Part shown: positions 1 to 13,307 of the stretch, piece after piece | Numbering within the stretch: the first letter of the stretch is position 1 | How the letters are laid out: each line of letters begins with the position of its first letter | Origin: Epiperipatus broadwayi | Lineage: Eukaryota; Onychophora; Udeonychophora; Euonychophora; Peripatidae | NCBI GenBank assembly: GCA_028023455.1 | Contig: JAQFVV010000279.1 | Coordinates: 1-64,000 of the forward strand | Length of the DNA: 64,000 nt | Direction: 5' to 3' | Translations under genes and position numbers: made by a program | The notes under the pieces: model-generated | What the model was told of the DNA's origin: nothing | Databases searched by the model: none | What the model saw: the letters and a program-made list of their open reading frames with translations, nothing else

Positions 1-3000
1 AACTCAATTGCAGTAGTTATTTCCATGTGATAAAACAGCATATCACTGAATTCTGCACTTCCTTTATGTTAACCATTTATGACATCAATAGTATATAATT
101 AATTTATTTAAAAGGTAATACAAATATTATTACTGTAACGGTCAAATATATGCATTTGTGCAACAAAATATGAGAACTCTGATAGATCATCCTAAGGGCT
201 GACCAGGTTTACGATTAATTGGAAGCCACAGTTCTGGCCTAACATATTTCCTCTATGCTCATTGCTCATAGACTTACAACCTTTACAAATGACTTAATGA
301 CACAGTTGAGGTCACAGCAGCATTTCTCTTCTTCACGTGCTGGTAGTAGCTCAACAGTAGTACACAAGATGGGTAACAATGGGTATTTTATATAGCATAT
401 CTATATAGGCATCATGTGGCACACTTATTATTATTAATTATTTATCAAATTTCAATAAATCACAAAGCTAATTACTAAAGGTTAAATAATAGTGAGTCGG
501 TGAGCAAAACAAGACATAGAGTAAATTTAAAATCAATTTAATAAATTCAATGTAACAATAATTCAAAACATTATTATAGTAAGCAGGTTTTGGATTTCAC
601 ACACAAGTGATTTAGGAAGATTACAATTCAATGGGATTCACACGTAAGTGATGCATTACCAATAACAATTTTGGATGGACAGCTTTACAGAACTTGGTTT
701 ACATATATAGGTTAGTTTACTAATAAGTGATTTTAACTTTTCAGTATAATTAATAAAGTTTGGAGATTTTGCATTTCCATTCTACATATATATATGTATA
801 TAGCCTCATATCACTCGCAGGTGATATTATGTAGGTTACAACTAATTATTTATTTGGCTATGCATATATATCTCTATCACTCGCAGGTGATAAAATTATA
901 ATACAGTAAAATTTTGCATAAGCAGAATTTTAATTTAGAATGATTTGACTTTGCTCATGGTTATCTATGCCAGGTTTATGCTATAATAGGACATAGTTTT
1001 GCCATATTAGTGGAAGTGATAAAAAATTTTGTAAAGAACATAATTTACTTAGCATGAATATTTAATATATATTTCCTACACAGTAATATGCAATTTAGAT
1101 TGGATTCTAGTCAGATCAATGCTGAATTAATTATTAAAATGGCAGGTTGAACTGATTAACAGAAGTTAACTTCAGATACTAGTGTGTAAAGAAAAACATA
1201 TAACTCTGAGTCTTATTTGTGTCTCATATGTGCCTTATTCATGGGATTTTTACTGAGTAACGGTTCCCTGCAACTGATTCTCATTGCTGTGGTAAAAGAG
1301 GCCATTTTAGTCCAGCATATCGAGCAATTTATATAAGAATATGGGAGTCTTATACTCTGGGCAAGTCTCATGCTCCATTATAAGAATGCAGAAGGTGGAG
1401 GTGCGAACCTGTCCAAAATCTGAAGAGTATAATTGCCCGAACTAAAGGTAATGGTGCAGCACGATGACATGCAACCATTAAAGAAGTACAGCAATAAGAA
1501 AATACACCATAGCATTTTGTAAGGACACATATGCACCACTGACTACATAATCATATTTAAAATTAAGACTCCAAAGTAAAAGTTTCTTTCATGAAACTAC
1601 CCCACATCAGTTCATATTATAGTATTCTTAATAGTACTATTTAGGGAATTTATGAATCCAATCTACAAAGCTATCTATATAGCCTTTGATTTAATTAGCT
1701 TAAGGTGTATTACAGCATATGGGGAATTAAAATATAAACTTATAGATTTATGCTGTATTTTTACCACTTTAACTAAATATTTGTTTAAAATATTAACTTA
1801 AAAAGCAAATCTATTTTAAGATGATGATACATTTGTAATGATTTTTAATTCTAGACATTTTATCCTTTCCAAAATAGAGCATTTATTTTGTATATAATTA
1901 TACATGTTATATATATGCGGACTTACATATATATGGGAGAGAACCTCTATTTAATTCTCGCTAATAGTTTAATTATGGATAAAGCTCGGTTTTGAAGTTT
2001 TATAGCATAAACAAGATAACGTAACTAAATAATAATAAAATTTGGCATAGATTAACTTAAGTAATGCATTTTACATCATAATAAAATTTCAAGTAAGTGA
2101 AATTTGAAAATTGTTCATTTTATAACACAGTTGTGCGAGGTTCACTAAAATATGGTCGGTTTAGTTTTATAATGCTATCGCAAAGATTAATGATGGCAAA
2201 CATTATCATTAACTTAAGATAATAATAAATTAGCATAGAAATTTTCGTTATTATTTTAGCAGCTTAATGCATTTTATACATTAGTAAATTTATAAAACAT
2301 TTAATTCCTACGTTATAGCAAATTGAAACAGATAGCATTTAATTACTTAGGGTCAAATTAATATGTAACTAAATCAAACATTATTTTATGAGTAAACCAA
2401 AACATAAAATCATACAATTATATTAATAAAGATGAGTGTGAATGTGAGTACTTTAGAATTTGAAAGAATAAATCATAAATCATTTAGAAATCAGTTAAAT
2501 ATTTTATATCAGATAAATCATTTTGTATTAGTTATATCAGATATTTTAAATCAGGTTTTTAAATTAGTTTTTTATCATCAGGCAAGACTTTAGGATTTAA
2601 ATACAGTTATTACATTTATAATTTAGGCAAGTTTTAGATTGAAATTATAAAAAATAACATATACATAAGTTTAATTTACAATATTAGGATGGCCATTAAT
2701 TTAAGGTTAAGCTAGCATTTAAATTTGGGATTAGTTGAAGTTTTTATATCGGAAGGAGTAATTACCATTGTTTATCTTGATCTTTCTCTGTTCTGGCAAG
2801 TTCTTTGGATAGTGTGACATCTTTAGGTTCTGGTGGTGGTCAACTCATGATCTCCTGGCTTAGATGGCTCTTCATCGGGCAGAAGGCTAGATTTCGAGCC
2901 CACTTACCCTGACATGTTGTTTATTCACCTTATTACAAATATCAATTCAAAAGCTTTGGAATTTTGTGAGTGATGAACAACTGAACTGTGTAATGAAAAA

Positions 3001-5185
3001 CTAACTGTCTTGAAAGATGGCTGCTATTCTCTTATATCCTTATCCCCCTTTCTCCTTCATTATTTTATTTTCTTAAAAGTGTTTTCTTGGCCCATATGAT
3101 AATCACCAGTTATCGCGGAAGCCTACTGTGTCAAATATTAAATAGGTAAAAAAAAAACCATTGACAGGCCGTAATTTATTCAGTTTTCTAAGTTTTATTC
3201 TAAATATAAATTTTTAATTAATCTTATACCAGTAAAGATTAATTATGCTGGTGACAGTGTGTCCAGAAAAACAAATCTAAGATTTGGAAAAACATTTTAT
3301 TATATATGTAACCTGACTGTTCTAATTTACCGATATATGCAGAATTATACAATTTTGAAAATATATAATTTAACAAACATATAAAATTATAGAAAATGTA
3401 ATGTTTTATAATCTATTAACATTTATTCTTGCATATATGTAGTCTAAAGTTACACATACAATTAGTTTTTCACTTAGCAATTTATTAACAATCTATATAT
3501 CTGTGTATTTTGCTTCATGAGTTATATAAATGAATATTTCTGTAAATATTTAAACATACAGGCAGACACACATGATTGTATTATTTAGATTTAAATTTAG
3601 GCAGGATTTATTAAGATTATTGTTAATAAATATACGAGGTTTTGGTGGTATGTATATAGGTATGAATACTACTATATAACATATATAGTAGATGAAACAG
3701 TTGGGTTGAAAAGCTGACTGTTTCAGTACTATTACCATTAACAAAAATCGGTTACTAATTCAGAATTATTTTTGGTGTAAAGTGCATAACATCACAATTA
3801 TCAATGGATTATAATGAATTAAATTAAAAATTTAGAATATTAATTGCATCATACTTATATTGTTATTAACTTATATGTAAATAACTATCTCCCAATGAGT
3901 TTGTGACTTCAAAAACACTGAACGGGAGAATGATACCATTCTTATTTTAAGCTCTGATGTTACACAACCTTAGATTTTACTGCAGTCTTTTGAAATGATA
4001 GTAATTTTGTTGATTGCTTTAATTTACCTATAGTCTAAAATCACCATTAATATATACAGAGGATGATTAAAGAAGTTATAAAATAACACAACTTAAAGAG
4101 AGAGTGGTATCCTCTCCTCCATTGTTTTTAACATCATGTGATTAAGTGGGAGACATTTACTTCCTTCCAATTAGAGATTTAAAAAAGGTAATGATTATTT
4201 ATTATTATATTGTCATTAATATACAAGTGAAATGATAATCCAGAATAAAATTACTAATTTAATAGAAAGATATTTTAAAACATTACATATTTATTTTATA
4301 ACCAACACACACATATATAAATACAAGTTTTATTTGGAAAATTGTAATCTTTGTTTTCTAAAGATAAAAAATCTTACAAAATATAAATACATTTGAAACT
4401 TATGCTTAATTTGTTATTTGAATCAATGCAAGTAACATTTTTTTCATTATTGCAATTAGCACTAGCAATCATTTTTTAAACAAGTATGGTGCATGGTACT
4501 ATAAACTAATACATGAACCATGAATATACCCACATATAAAACACTATGGCCCTTTAATTTACTTATTAGACATTTTGCATGCCTTTTTAACCTTTGAAAC
4601 ATTTTTTTTAAATAAGTCTTCAATGTCTTATTTAATGATAACTTTTATCAGCTATATCTTCCTCATGAAAGCAGTCAATATTGCAAATTTTATTATATTT
4701 TTATGATAATCTTTATTACATAAATTGGGATTGCTTATCCTATCTTCTACTATGATAGACAAAACCTAAAAGAAAATTTATTCTATAATCTTTGTAATCC
4801 AAAACATAAGACATTATTATACCTATTTAAAACATGGCTAATTGTTAACCTTTTGTATTAACCTCAATGGGAAATATTCTACATCATCTTTCAGCTACTC
4901 TCTTGGGGCTGTCATTAGTATTATTTTGCCTGTATAACATACATTTGATAGCAAAATGTGAAATTTAAATAACATTAATTAATTAATTAATTTAAAAAAA
5001 ATTCAAGAGATCAATATTTTTCAGAATTTTTTTTTTTTAAATGTACTAATTGTACTATCTACAGTGTTGTTGATTAGTTCTTAGAACTTTGAGTATATTA
5101 ATTATTTTTGTAGATCTTGAAAAATGAAAACTATATTTTCTTTAGTTTTTTTACTTATTTACAATTATTTTTCACAATATATTGG
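1..5185. other. AT-rich intergenic DNA, no gene recognised
   Basis: No open reading frame here looks like a gene; the short frames are AT-rich chance frames. Two slightly GC-richer patches (about 1255-1480 and 2780-2930) could be fragments of old repeats, but I recognise no family in them. The only small-scale structure seen is a set of four TCAC-N6-GTGA inverted repeats between 595 and 892, listed separately. Confidence 0.6.
595..892. repeat. Four short TCAC-N6-GTGA inverted repeats
   Basis: Four short palindromic motifs of the form TCAC, six bases, GTGA lie near 599, 635, 811 and 876. The last two are identical over 18 bases (from 809 and 874). They could be hairpins, degenerate repeat monomers or chance. 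No function is assigned. Confidence 0.35.
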
Positions 5186-7145
5186 TGTATGAACTTTTGT
5201 CATTATAGACTGTTTCAATATCTCTTCTATAAACAAAATAAGTTAAACTTAACTTTGAAGATACTTATCTGACTTAAAGAAAATTTCTAAATTAATTTTA
5301 TGTATAAATTGGCTAAAATAATAATCATTTCCATTTTTCTTTCTTTAATAAATTTCGTATTAATTAAATTATTTGAAATTACATTCATATCGGCCTTTCA
5401 AGCCAATTGTGCAAATTGCACAATTGGCTTGAAAGGCCAATATGAATGTAATTACAAATTGTATACAGATGCTATAAAAATAAATGCTTATTTATATATA
5501 TGATTAAGTTTCAGTTGGAATGACGCTTAGTAAATTCTAGAAAATTTCATCGGCATCATTCATTCAGACATTGTATATAGTAATTTAAAGTGACTGTTAT
5601 ATTGTCACACCTTCTGTGCCAGTACTTCAGATTTGCTCATATATAAATATTTGAGTCATAGGAATAAGAGGGATTCTTTTTATTCCTGCATAAATTCTAT
5701 ATCTTGTATTGGTCAGAGGGTATTCATTTATTATTTAACACTCACAAAGCGTTTGCACAATTGGCTTGAAAGGCCGATATGAATGTAATTACAAATTGTA
5801 TACAGACGCTATAAAAATAAATGCTTATTTATATATATGATTAAGTTTCAGTTGGAATGACGCTTAGTCACTTCTAGAAAATTTCATCGGCATCATTCAT
5901 TCAGACATTGTATATAGAAATTTAAAGTGACTGTTATATTGTCACACCTTCTGTGCCAGTACTTCAGATTTGCTCATATATAAATATTTGAGTCGTAGGA
6001 ATAAGAGGGATTCTTTTTATTCCTGCATAAATTCTATATCTTGTATTGGTCAGAGGGTATTCATTTATTATTTAACACTCGCAAAGCGTTTGCACAATTG
6101 GCTTGAAAGGCTGATATGAATGTAATTACAAATTGTATACAGACACTATAAAAATAAATGCTTATTTATATATAAATTATTTGAATGTATTTAAATTTAA
6201 GTTGGATGTGGATGGCTATATAGATTCATTTAGTTTATGTTAGTCTAAGGGAGGGTTAATCTTGGGTTACTTATTTCACAGTTAGATTGGGTTAATGGAT
6301 TGGATATATTGGTGTAATTAGTAAATGTAGTATGAAGATTCACCATGTGCAGAATCACCTTTTTGCCACACTTGGGAAAAGTAATCCCATTCTTATCGAC
6401 CATTGAAAGCAGACATATTCCTTGCTCCTTGGATCACCCCTTTAGCCTATGGAATGGGATGGCAAGTCAGCAAAAAGGCTGCTATCCCTTCCTATGGAGT
6501 TTTCTATTTATTTATTTTATTGTTCTTCTCACCAGACAGATGTAGCATTCATGTACTGGATGAGAGACAATTTTATATAACCATTCTGTTCCGATGTGTA
6601 TTCCTGATAGTATGGTACTGAGTTGTCATATTCATGCTGCATTGAATACATCGATATATCAGATAGATTGGCATTAGTTTGATTGCAAACTTTTGGCCTA
6701 AGGGTTATAGAATATTCTCTTTTTCAAATGAATCTGTGTAGTGCATCTATACTCAACATTACAAAACAAACTCTTATTAAAATCCATCTATGTGAACTTC
6801 TAAAATAAAAGGTTAAAAAAATAATTTAAAATTAATAGTAAAGTACAAATTTATTCCTCAATTTTAAATATTTATATATGTGTGTTAATAAATGTTTTTT
6901 TGTGTGTTATTACTGGTAGTGGCTTATTTTATTTTTTAATATTAAAAATATATTGTATTATTAAATTTCTGAGTCTACTTAAGCTAGTGACATGGGAAGA
7001 TGGTCATAATAAAATATATATGTAAAAATTAGATCTTAACAGTACTATCTGCCTACTTTATAAATTTTCAAGGTTCGAATGGCCTGGTAGTGCCCTTGTA
7101 TGGCAGATACAGTAAGACTCAACTCTTCCACAACCATTATAATTG
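5186..7145. repeat. Direct duplicate, copy 1 (interrupted)
   Basis: The segment beginning TATGAACTTTTGTC reappears in the same orientation at 8387 and continues to about 9530 with scattered substitutions. Copy 1 is longer only because a separate element sits inside it (5378-6173). The two copies enclose about 1.2 kb of different sequence, so they could be terminal repeats of an old element or a local duplication. I see no terminal TG/CA and no clear primer site. The short reading frames inside are not conserved between the copies, so I do not call a gene. Confidence 0.75.
5366..6185 (+). mobile_element. Non-autonomous insertion: 337-bp tandem unit with inverted 5' piece
   Basis: Bases 5378-6173 are absent from the sister copy at 8563-8574, where a single AAATTATTTGAA occurs. 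Here that 12-mer is present on both sides (5366-5377 and 6174-6185), giving a clean target site duplication. The insert opens with a 38-bp inverted repeat whose arms (5377-5414 and 5416-5453) are separated by one base and have one mismatch. The right arm begins a 337-bp unit that restarts at 5755 and is cut off in a third partial copy starting at 6092. It encodes no protein. A short inverted stub followed by head-to-tail copies is the layout seen in Penelope-like and retrozyme insertions. I searched the unit on both strands for a hammerhead core and found none. Confidence 0.8.
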
Positions 7146-8386
7146 GACTCCCAATGTGGCATGATGTATAATAAACCACAAGTATCTTGAAAATTTACCA
7201 GTAACATTTTTTTTTAAAAAATGAAATATTTTTTGTTATTATACATAAAGTTATAAACTTGGATTCTGTGTAAAAAGTACTGCCAGTATGAAAAATTGTG
7301 CATATGTATAAATACATGTGAGGAATAAAATGTAATAATTAATATAAATATTTGTTTTTTTTTTAAAAAAAGTCTAAAATTAAGTAACTAGTTTGACATG
7401 CTAAGTTAATAATAATGAAACGTAGGGAAAAGGGAACTCTTGGGGAGGAGGTGTAATCTCAAGTGGGGTAGAAGGAAATAATAGTCAACATTTTTTTTTA
7501 TTTTGTAATTACTAACACTAAGTAATTTTTTTTTTTTTAATGTTTTTGTTTTTTGAGAAAGTTTACTGATATGTAACAGTATACATATGCGATTACATTA
7601 TTTTAAAATTAAAATAAAAACAAGTTCGTAAATAAAAATAAATTTATTAAAAACTAAAAGATAAAATTAAAAAGAGTTGTATAATGTATATATACCACAC
7701 AGATGAAAAACTTTAAAAGTATTTTTTCTTTTTAAAATAAAAAAAAAAGTATTTGAACATACATTTTTATAAAAAAAAAAAGTAAAGATTTAAAGATTAA
7801 TATTTTTTTAAAAGTAACATAAATGAAAATGGAAACAGGTATTAATTAATTCCTATGTAATCTCAAAATGGAAATGATTGTTCTTTTAATTAACCAAAAA
7901 GCAAACTAGCCCTTGGGGCTCGTATATAATTAAAAGGTCAGATAAGGGAATAAAAAAATTAGCTTGACTAATGCAAGCATGAAGCCACATCATGGATCGA
8001 AAGTGAAACATTAGAAGCAGTGACATCATGTTCGATTGATCCCTGAAAATGCTGATAAGTATAAAAGGCAAAATAATTGTTGTTGTGAGGCTGACTATTA
8101 ATATACAGGCTGACTATTAATCTACAAGCTGACTATTAATCTACAAGAGGACTATTAACCTACAAGTGGACTATTAATCTATCTATAAACTGTAGTTATA
8201 TTGTAGGCTCCATGATATAGGAGTCTGCCATAGATTTAATTTCCAGACCACCACCTGAGGCCTCCAGATGACGGTTCTTGACCAACTGAATGGCAAGTAG
8301 CAGCTCCATTTCAAAGGACAAACAGTCTACAAGAGTGATCATGAAAATGGAAAAAAGCAGACTCCAGGCAATCTACCATGGAAAGT
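7146..8386. other. Spacer between the direct duplicates
   Basis: AT-rich sequence with many A and T runs and no recognised gene. It holds a 19-bp minisatellite (8089-8183) and a slightly GC-richer tail (8200-8386) with no identifiable domain. Confidence 0.5.
8089..8183. repeat. 19-bp minisatellite, about 5 units
   Basis: About five imperfect copies of a unit close to GCTGACTATTAATCTACAA run head to tail. The first units differ by one or two bases and the last two have GAGGAC or GTGGAC in place of GCTGAC. Confidence 0.85.
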
Positions 8387-9530
8387 ATGAACTTTTGTCA
8401 TTATAGACTGTTTCAATATATCTTCTATAAGCAAAATAAGTTAAACGTAACTTTAAAGGATCTTATCTGACTTAAAGAAAATTTCTAAATTAATTTTATG
8501 TATAAATTGGCTAAGTTAATAATCATTTCCATTTTTCTTTCTTTAATAATTTCATATTAATTAAATTATTTGAATGTATTTAAATTTAAGTTGGGTGTGG
8601 ATGGCTATATAGATTCACTAAGTTTATGTTAGTTTAAGGGAGGGTTAATCTTGGGTTACTTGTTTCACAATAGATTGGGTTAATAAATCAGATCTATTGT
8701 TGTAATTAGTAAATGTAATATAAAAATCCGCTACATGCAGGATCACCTTTATGTCACACTTAAGAAAAGTAATTCCATTCTTATCAACCATCAGAAGCAG
8801 ACATATTCCCTGCTCCTTGGATCACCCCTTTAGCCTATGGAGTGGGATGGTAAGTTGGCAAAAAGGATCGCAATCCCTTCCTATGAAGTTTTCTATTTAT
8901 TTTATTGTTCTTCTTGCCAGACAGATGTAACATTCCTGTACTGGATTTGAGACAATTTTATATAACCATTCTGTTCGATGTGTATTCCTGATAGTAGCGT
9001 ACTGTGCTGTCATATTCATGCTGCATTGAATACATCGATATATCAGATAGATTGGCGTAAGTTTGTCTGCGAACTTTTGGCTTAGGATTAAATAAGGGTT
9101 ATAGAACATTTTCTTTTTTGAATGAATCTGTGTAGCATATCATACTCAACATTATAAAACAAACTCTTATTAAAATCCATCTGTGTGAACTTCTAAAATA
9201 AAAGATTAAAAAAAAAATTAATAGTAAAGTACAAATTTATTCCTCAATTTTAAATATTTATATATGTGCATTAATAAATGGTTTTTTGTGTGTTATTACT
9301 GGAAGTGGCTTATTTTATTTTTTAATATTAAAATATATATTGTATTATTAAATTTCTGTGTCTCCTTGAGCTAGTGGCATTGTCTGATGGTCGTAATAAA
9401 ATATATATGTAAAAATTAGATCTTAACAGTACATATCTGCCTACTATATAAATTTTCCAGGTTTGAATGGTCTGGTGATGCACTTGTATGGCAGATATGG
9501 TAAGACTCAACTCTTTCCCTGACCATTATA
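8387..9530. repeat. Direct duplicate, copy 2 (uninterrupted)
   Basis: Second copy of the segment that begins at 5186. It keeps the same order of landmarks (TATGAACTTTTGTC at the left end; AGACTCAACTCTT near the right end) and has the empty target site at 8563-8574 that dates the insertion in copy 1. No coding capacity is conserved. Confidence 0.75.
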
Positions 9531-11130
9531 GTATATTAGACCATTAATAAAAATGGAATTCCATTTTTATTGTTAGAAGAAGGTTGCCTTGACAACATTT
9601 TGAAATTGTTGATTGTTATTGATATTGGGATTGTCTAAGTGTTGACTGGTTTTTAATGACTACTTAAAAACCCATTTAGCCTTGAACATTATTACCCTTA
9701 TATATACATATAAAGATTTCAGCAACCCTACTTTAATAAATTAGGGATGCTGAAATGTTTATGAATAACATTTGGTTCATTGTGTTTATAAACTTATAAA
9801 TATATATAAATTATCATAAAAGCATACCACTTATTTGCCTAATAAGTCAATGAATAATAAACATGCATATTATTTTTTTAAGTATGTTTATATTGGTGTT
9901 TTATCTAACTCAGTATTAGAATATTAGAGATTACTTAAACATTTTAGGATTTTTCTCAGCAATATCAACTAAAAGGCATTGGTTTGTGATATAACTCATA
10001 GACAATACAAACTCTGGAGGTTTGTTTTGCCATAAATTAGTAACATAAAAATGTCTCCAAAATGGAATAGATATTAGAGTTTAAATGAGAGTGTTAGGTA
10101 CTAGTATTATTAAACTGAAGAAGCCACTATTTGATAATAGAAGGACTCAATAAATAAAAAAATAATAAGCATGAATAGCATGTTATTCTACTGTGAATAT
10201 GAAAATTAAAACTTTCAATCTAATTGGAAATCTATAATCAATTTATTCAAATTTATATCTGAAAGCACAACATACCAAGTACAATTTTGACAAATATAAG
10301 ATATGATTTGTAGATGGAATAATTTATATTTATTCATTATGCCACTCACAACTGTAGTGAAATACATAATGACTTTCAATTTCTTTCTAGTATTTCTTTT
10401 GGTTAGCACCAATGTAAAGTTATGTTAGTGATAGTTGTTAATAGTTATTTAAAAATTAATTTAGACCTAGAAGAGCAATCTTAAAATATACTCATGTAAC
10501 TAGGATGATTTTTTTAAAATATGCAAGGTGTCACTGATAGGGTCACTAAGGGTAAATGTTGATGTGTCAACTCTTATATTCAGAAATGGTATTTAACATG
10601 GGAGTTAATGTATTGATAGAAATACATATGTTGTAATGAATCATCCATGACTTGATATTTGAATCTAGGAAATTGCATATTTGAAATTTTTTTTGGTAGT
10701 AAATGGGGCTAAATATATTTTTTATTTAGATGGCCAAACTGTAGCCAACTCATCTAATTATCTATTCATTTCATCTTCATCTTCATCCATGTTAGTTCAT
10801 TAGAGAATGGAATTCTTGGCATTTTTTTTAATCTATAGTGTCTCTTTTCCACATTATTCCATAAAAATCTTTATACCATTTATCCTACATTAATATTTTC
10901 TCATCTTTTATATAATCCAAGAAGCATGTTGGGTTCTTTTCTGATAAGTCTAACTCAAATTTGTTTCAGCCTTCTATTGTTTTCACTAATATTAATGGTA
11001 TTTGAATACTGTCTCCTTGATGTACTTTACATTCATTCTCTTTTTGTTATTCTTAAATTGCATTTTCTACACCTTTCTGGGTTGTTTGACATGTCTATAA
11101 TGCTCTATTGTTGAGCATCAAAATCTCAGA
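9531..11130. other. AT-rich intergenic DNA
   Basis: I see no gene, RNA or recognisable repeat here, only scattered A/T runs. Confidence 0.5.
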
Positions 11131-11400
11131 TTTATAAGTTTAAAATATTAGACTATTTCCATCATCTATCATTGAATATTGAATGTCTAGGACATTTTCA
11201 ACTTTATTTAAACTTTTCAAATACAAACAACTGTTAGTAACAACATACATAACACAGGTTACAAGATTACACAATGATTTGAGTAATATTAAATTCCACT
11301 TTTTTTCAGGTGTTTCTGGTCTGACCAGTAACAAGACTCGCATCTCAAATTTTAAGGCAACACTCTAACCAATTGAGATCGGACTTGCCTTAAAATTAAA
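11131..11400 (-). mobile_element. tRNA-headed SINE, minus strand
   Basis: Read on the minus strand, the head is tRNA-like (CTCAATTGGTTAGAGTG near 11370, a D-arm/box A type sequence) followed by ACTGGTCAGACCAG. The body ends in TTGTTTGTATTTGAAAAG and TTAAATAAAGTTGAAA. The same body occurs in the opposite orientation at 11404-11640, so the boundary of the family is supported by comparison. The copies have diverged, so this is a decayed element and not a working tRNA gene. Confidence 0.65.
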
Positions 11401-11403
11401 TAG

Positions 11404-11640
11404 TCAAAAATATAAGAGTGTAAGTTTGACTCCTGGGCTAGTATTGTCACTTTTCAGAACAACAACCCTGAAGAAGAGTTGAGAATAATGATTACTCAAA
11501 ACATTGTGTAACCTATTAACTTGTGTTATCAATTTGTGTGTTATTACTAATGCTTGTTTGTATTTGAAAATTTTAAATAAAGTTTGAAATTTTCTCCACA
11601 TTTAACATTTAATGATAAATGATAGAAATAGTTCAACATA
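11404..11640 (+). mobile_element. tRNA-headed SINE, plus strand (inverted partner)
   Basis: Shares with the preceding minus-strand copy the order: CTTTTCAGAACAACA-like segment, ACTCAAAACATTGTGTAACCT, GTGTTATTACTAATGC, TTGTTTGTATTTGAAAAT, then TTAAATAAAGTTTGAAA. The tRNA-like head is shortened. The two copies could fold into a long hairpin if transcribed together. Confidence 0.65.
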
Positions 11641-13307
11641 TTATGACATTTAAGATACCATTATCACAAACATTCAGGCTCAGATTTATAAAATCTTAAA
11701 AAATCATTTTCAAACATATAAATGTTATTCCATACTGGTTGGTAAATGGGTATTTAACTATTATTAGTTAGAGGATAAAGATCAAATCTTAATTTGGGTT
11801 AGTTTAACACGTGTTAGTGTAATGACTACAAAAACAATATGAGTTAATACTGGTTAGGCCGGTTTCATCCTCCAACAGAGACTGCCCTTCGATTGTGTTT
11901 ACTACATCCACTTCAGAAAACATTCAAATGAGAAACAAAAAAACTTATGCTGTAAATTCTGAAGATGAAACATATTGATTCATTGTTTCAACTCTTAATC
12001 AACTAATTTCTAAAAAACAGTATTTGTTTCGCAAAATATTTTTTTTAATTAATAAACTTTTACTAGAAAGATAATTAATATTTATGAGAGAGTTTTACAT
12101 ATATATAAATTTAAAGTTTACTAAAAATTACTTAAATGAGTAAATAGTCAGTGAAACATTAAATTTTTTAATATGCCGTTTAAAATTAAACCAATAAAGT
12201 TGTTATATTATTAAATAACATTAAAAAATATTTTCATGTCGCACATGTTACTTCTGTCTATCATTTATTAGAGAACCATTAATATAAACATTGTCTATCA
12301 TACTAATTAATTTTAATTTTTAACTGTCGTGCTAATTGGAAAATTTCCGCATTATTATCAATTATTTGAACAGACGGAAGATGGATATTGTTTTCATCAT
12401 GTTGGAAAAGGTGAGATTTGTTTCCGTCGTTCAACTCGAGTATTGACAATATTGCGTGCAACTATTATTTTTCTTGTCGTTCAACTAGCGATATTATTAC
12501 GTCAACAGAAATGACACCTTGCTCAAATAGAGCCAGAAGTTACGCGGCTGTTAGTTTATTAGTTTTGATTTTTCGACTGAATTTATTTTATCGTGCGTGA
12601 CTTTCCCATTACTTTAAATATATATACTGCTCATATACAAATGAGAAAATCAACTAAAATCTAGGCTTATTAAATGTTACAACGCAGCTATAAACACGAG
12701 ATCTTTAATTGGGTTACAAAGAAAAAATGAATTGATAAATCCTTAAGCTATTCAACATAGATCAAATATGTGCGTACTAATCTGGATGTTCTATAGGATT
12801 GATGGTCTTAATTGCATTCATCAAAGATTATATATATGATCTGCATTTTGAATAGCTTGAGCATTCAGGCTAAATTAACAAAACATTTTCAACGCAATAG
12901 GTCCTCGATTTAATTTTTATTACGAACTTTCAGCATAATATATATATAACTAAATAAAAACTAACTGATAAAGTAAATAAACACTTCAAAAGATAGTTAC
13001 ATATAATCTGAGTTATTTATTATATATTAACTGAAACGAGACCCTTTGATTCCTCTTGGGGGCCTTAAAGAAACCGAGCAGGGCAAATTCCTAAATGTCC
13101 ATTCCATACGTTCTTGTCGTTGCAGCTGTTATTACTATGTGATTATTCATATAGTATACGAACATGGATGGGCTGCTCATCAACATGCATTAGCCAGCGT
13201 AGTGAGTTTATTGATTTTTACTTCTGAGTTTAAGATCAAGAAACACCATAGTCTTTCTTCCCAATTGCCTGATAAGTCAGAATGAGTCTATGTGTGAATA
13301 ATAAATA
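11641..13307. other. Intergenic DNA with a slightly CpG-richer patch
   Basis: No gene could be established. The part around 12330-12600 is less AT-rich and contains several CpG dinucleotides and a possible splice-donor-like AAAAGGTGAGAT near 12405, but I find no conserved domain, so I do not call an exon. A second patch (13030-13200) is similarly unassigned. Confidence 0.4.

Noticed and set aside
2570-2600. Minus-strand CTGATGA near 2580 as a hammerhead
   Set aside because: No GAAA or helices follow.
5418-6173. CRISPR array from regular 337-bp repeats
   Set aside because: The units are contiguous without spacers, the setting is eukaryotic, and no cas genes are present.
12329-12600. Two overlapping 60-codon frames as a small gene or exon
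   Set aside because: No domain, no supporting second exon and no conservation evidence; only a donor-like GGTGAG was seen.
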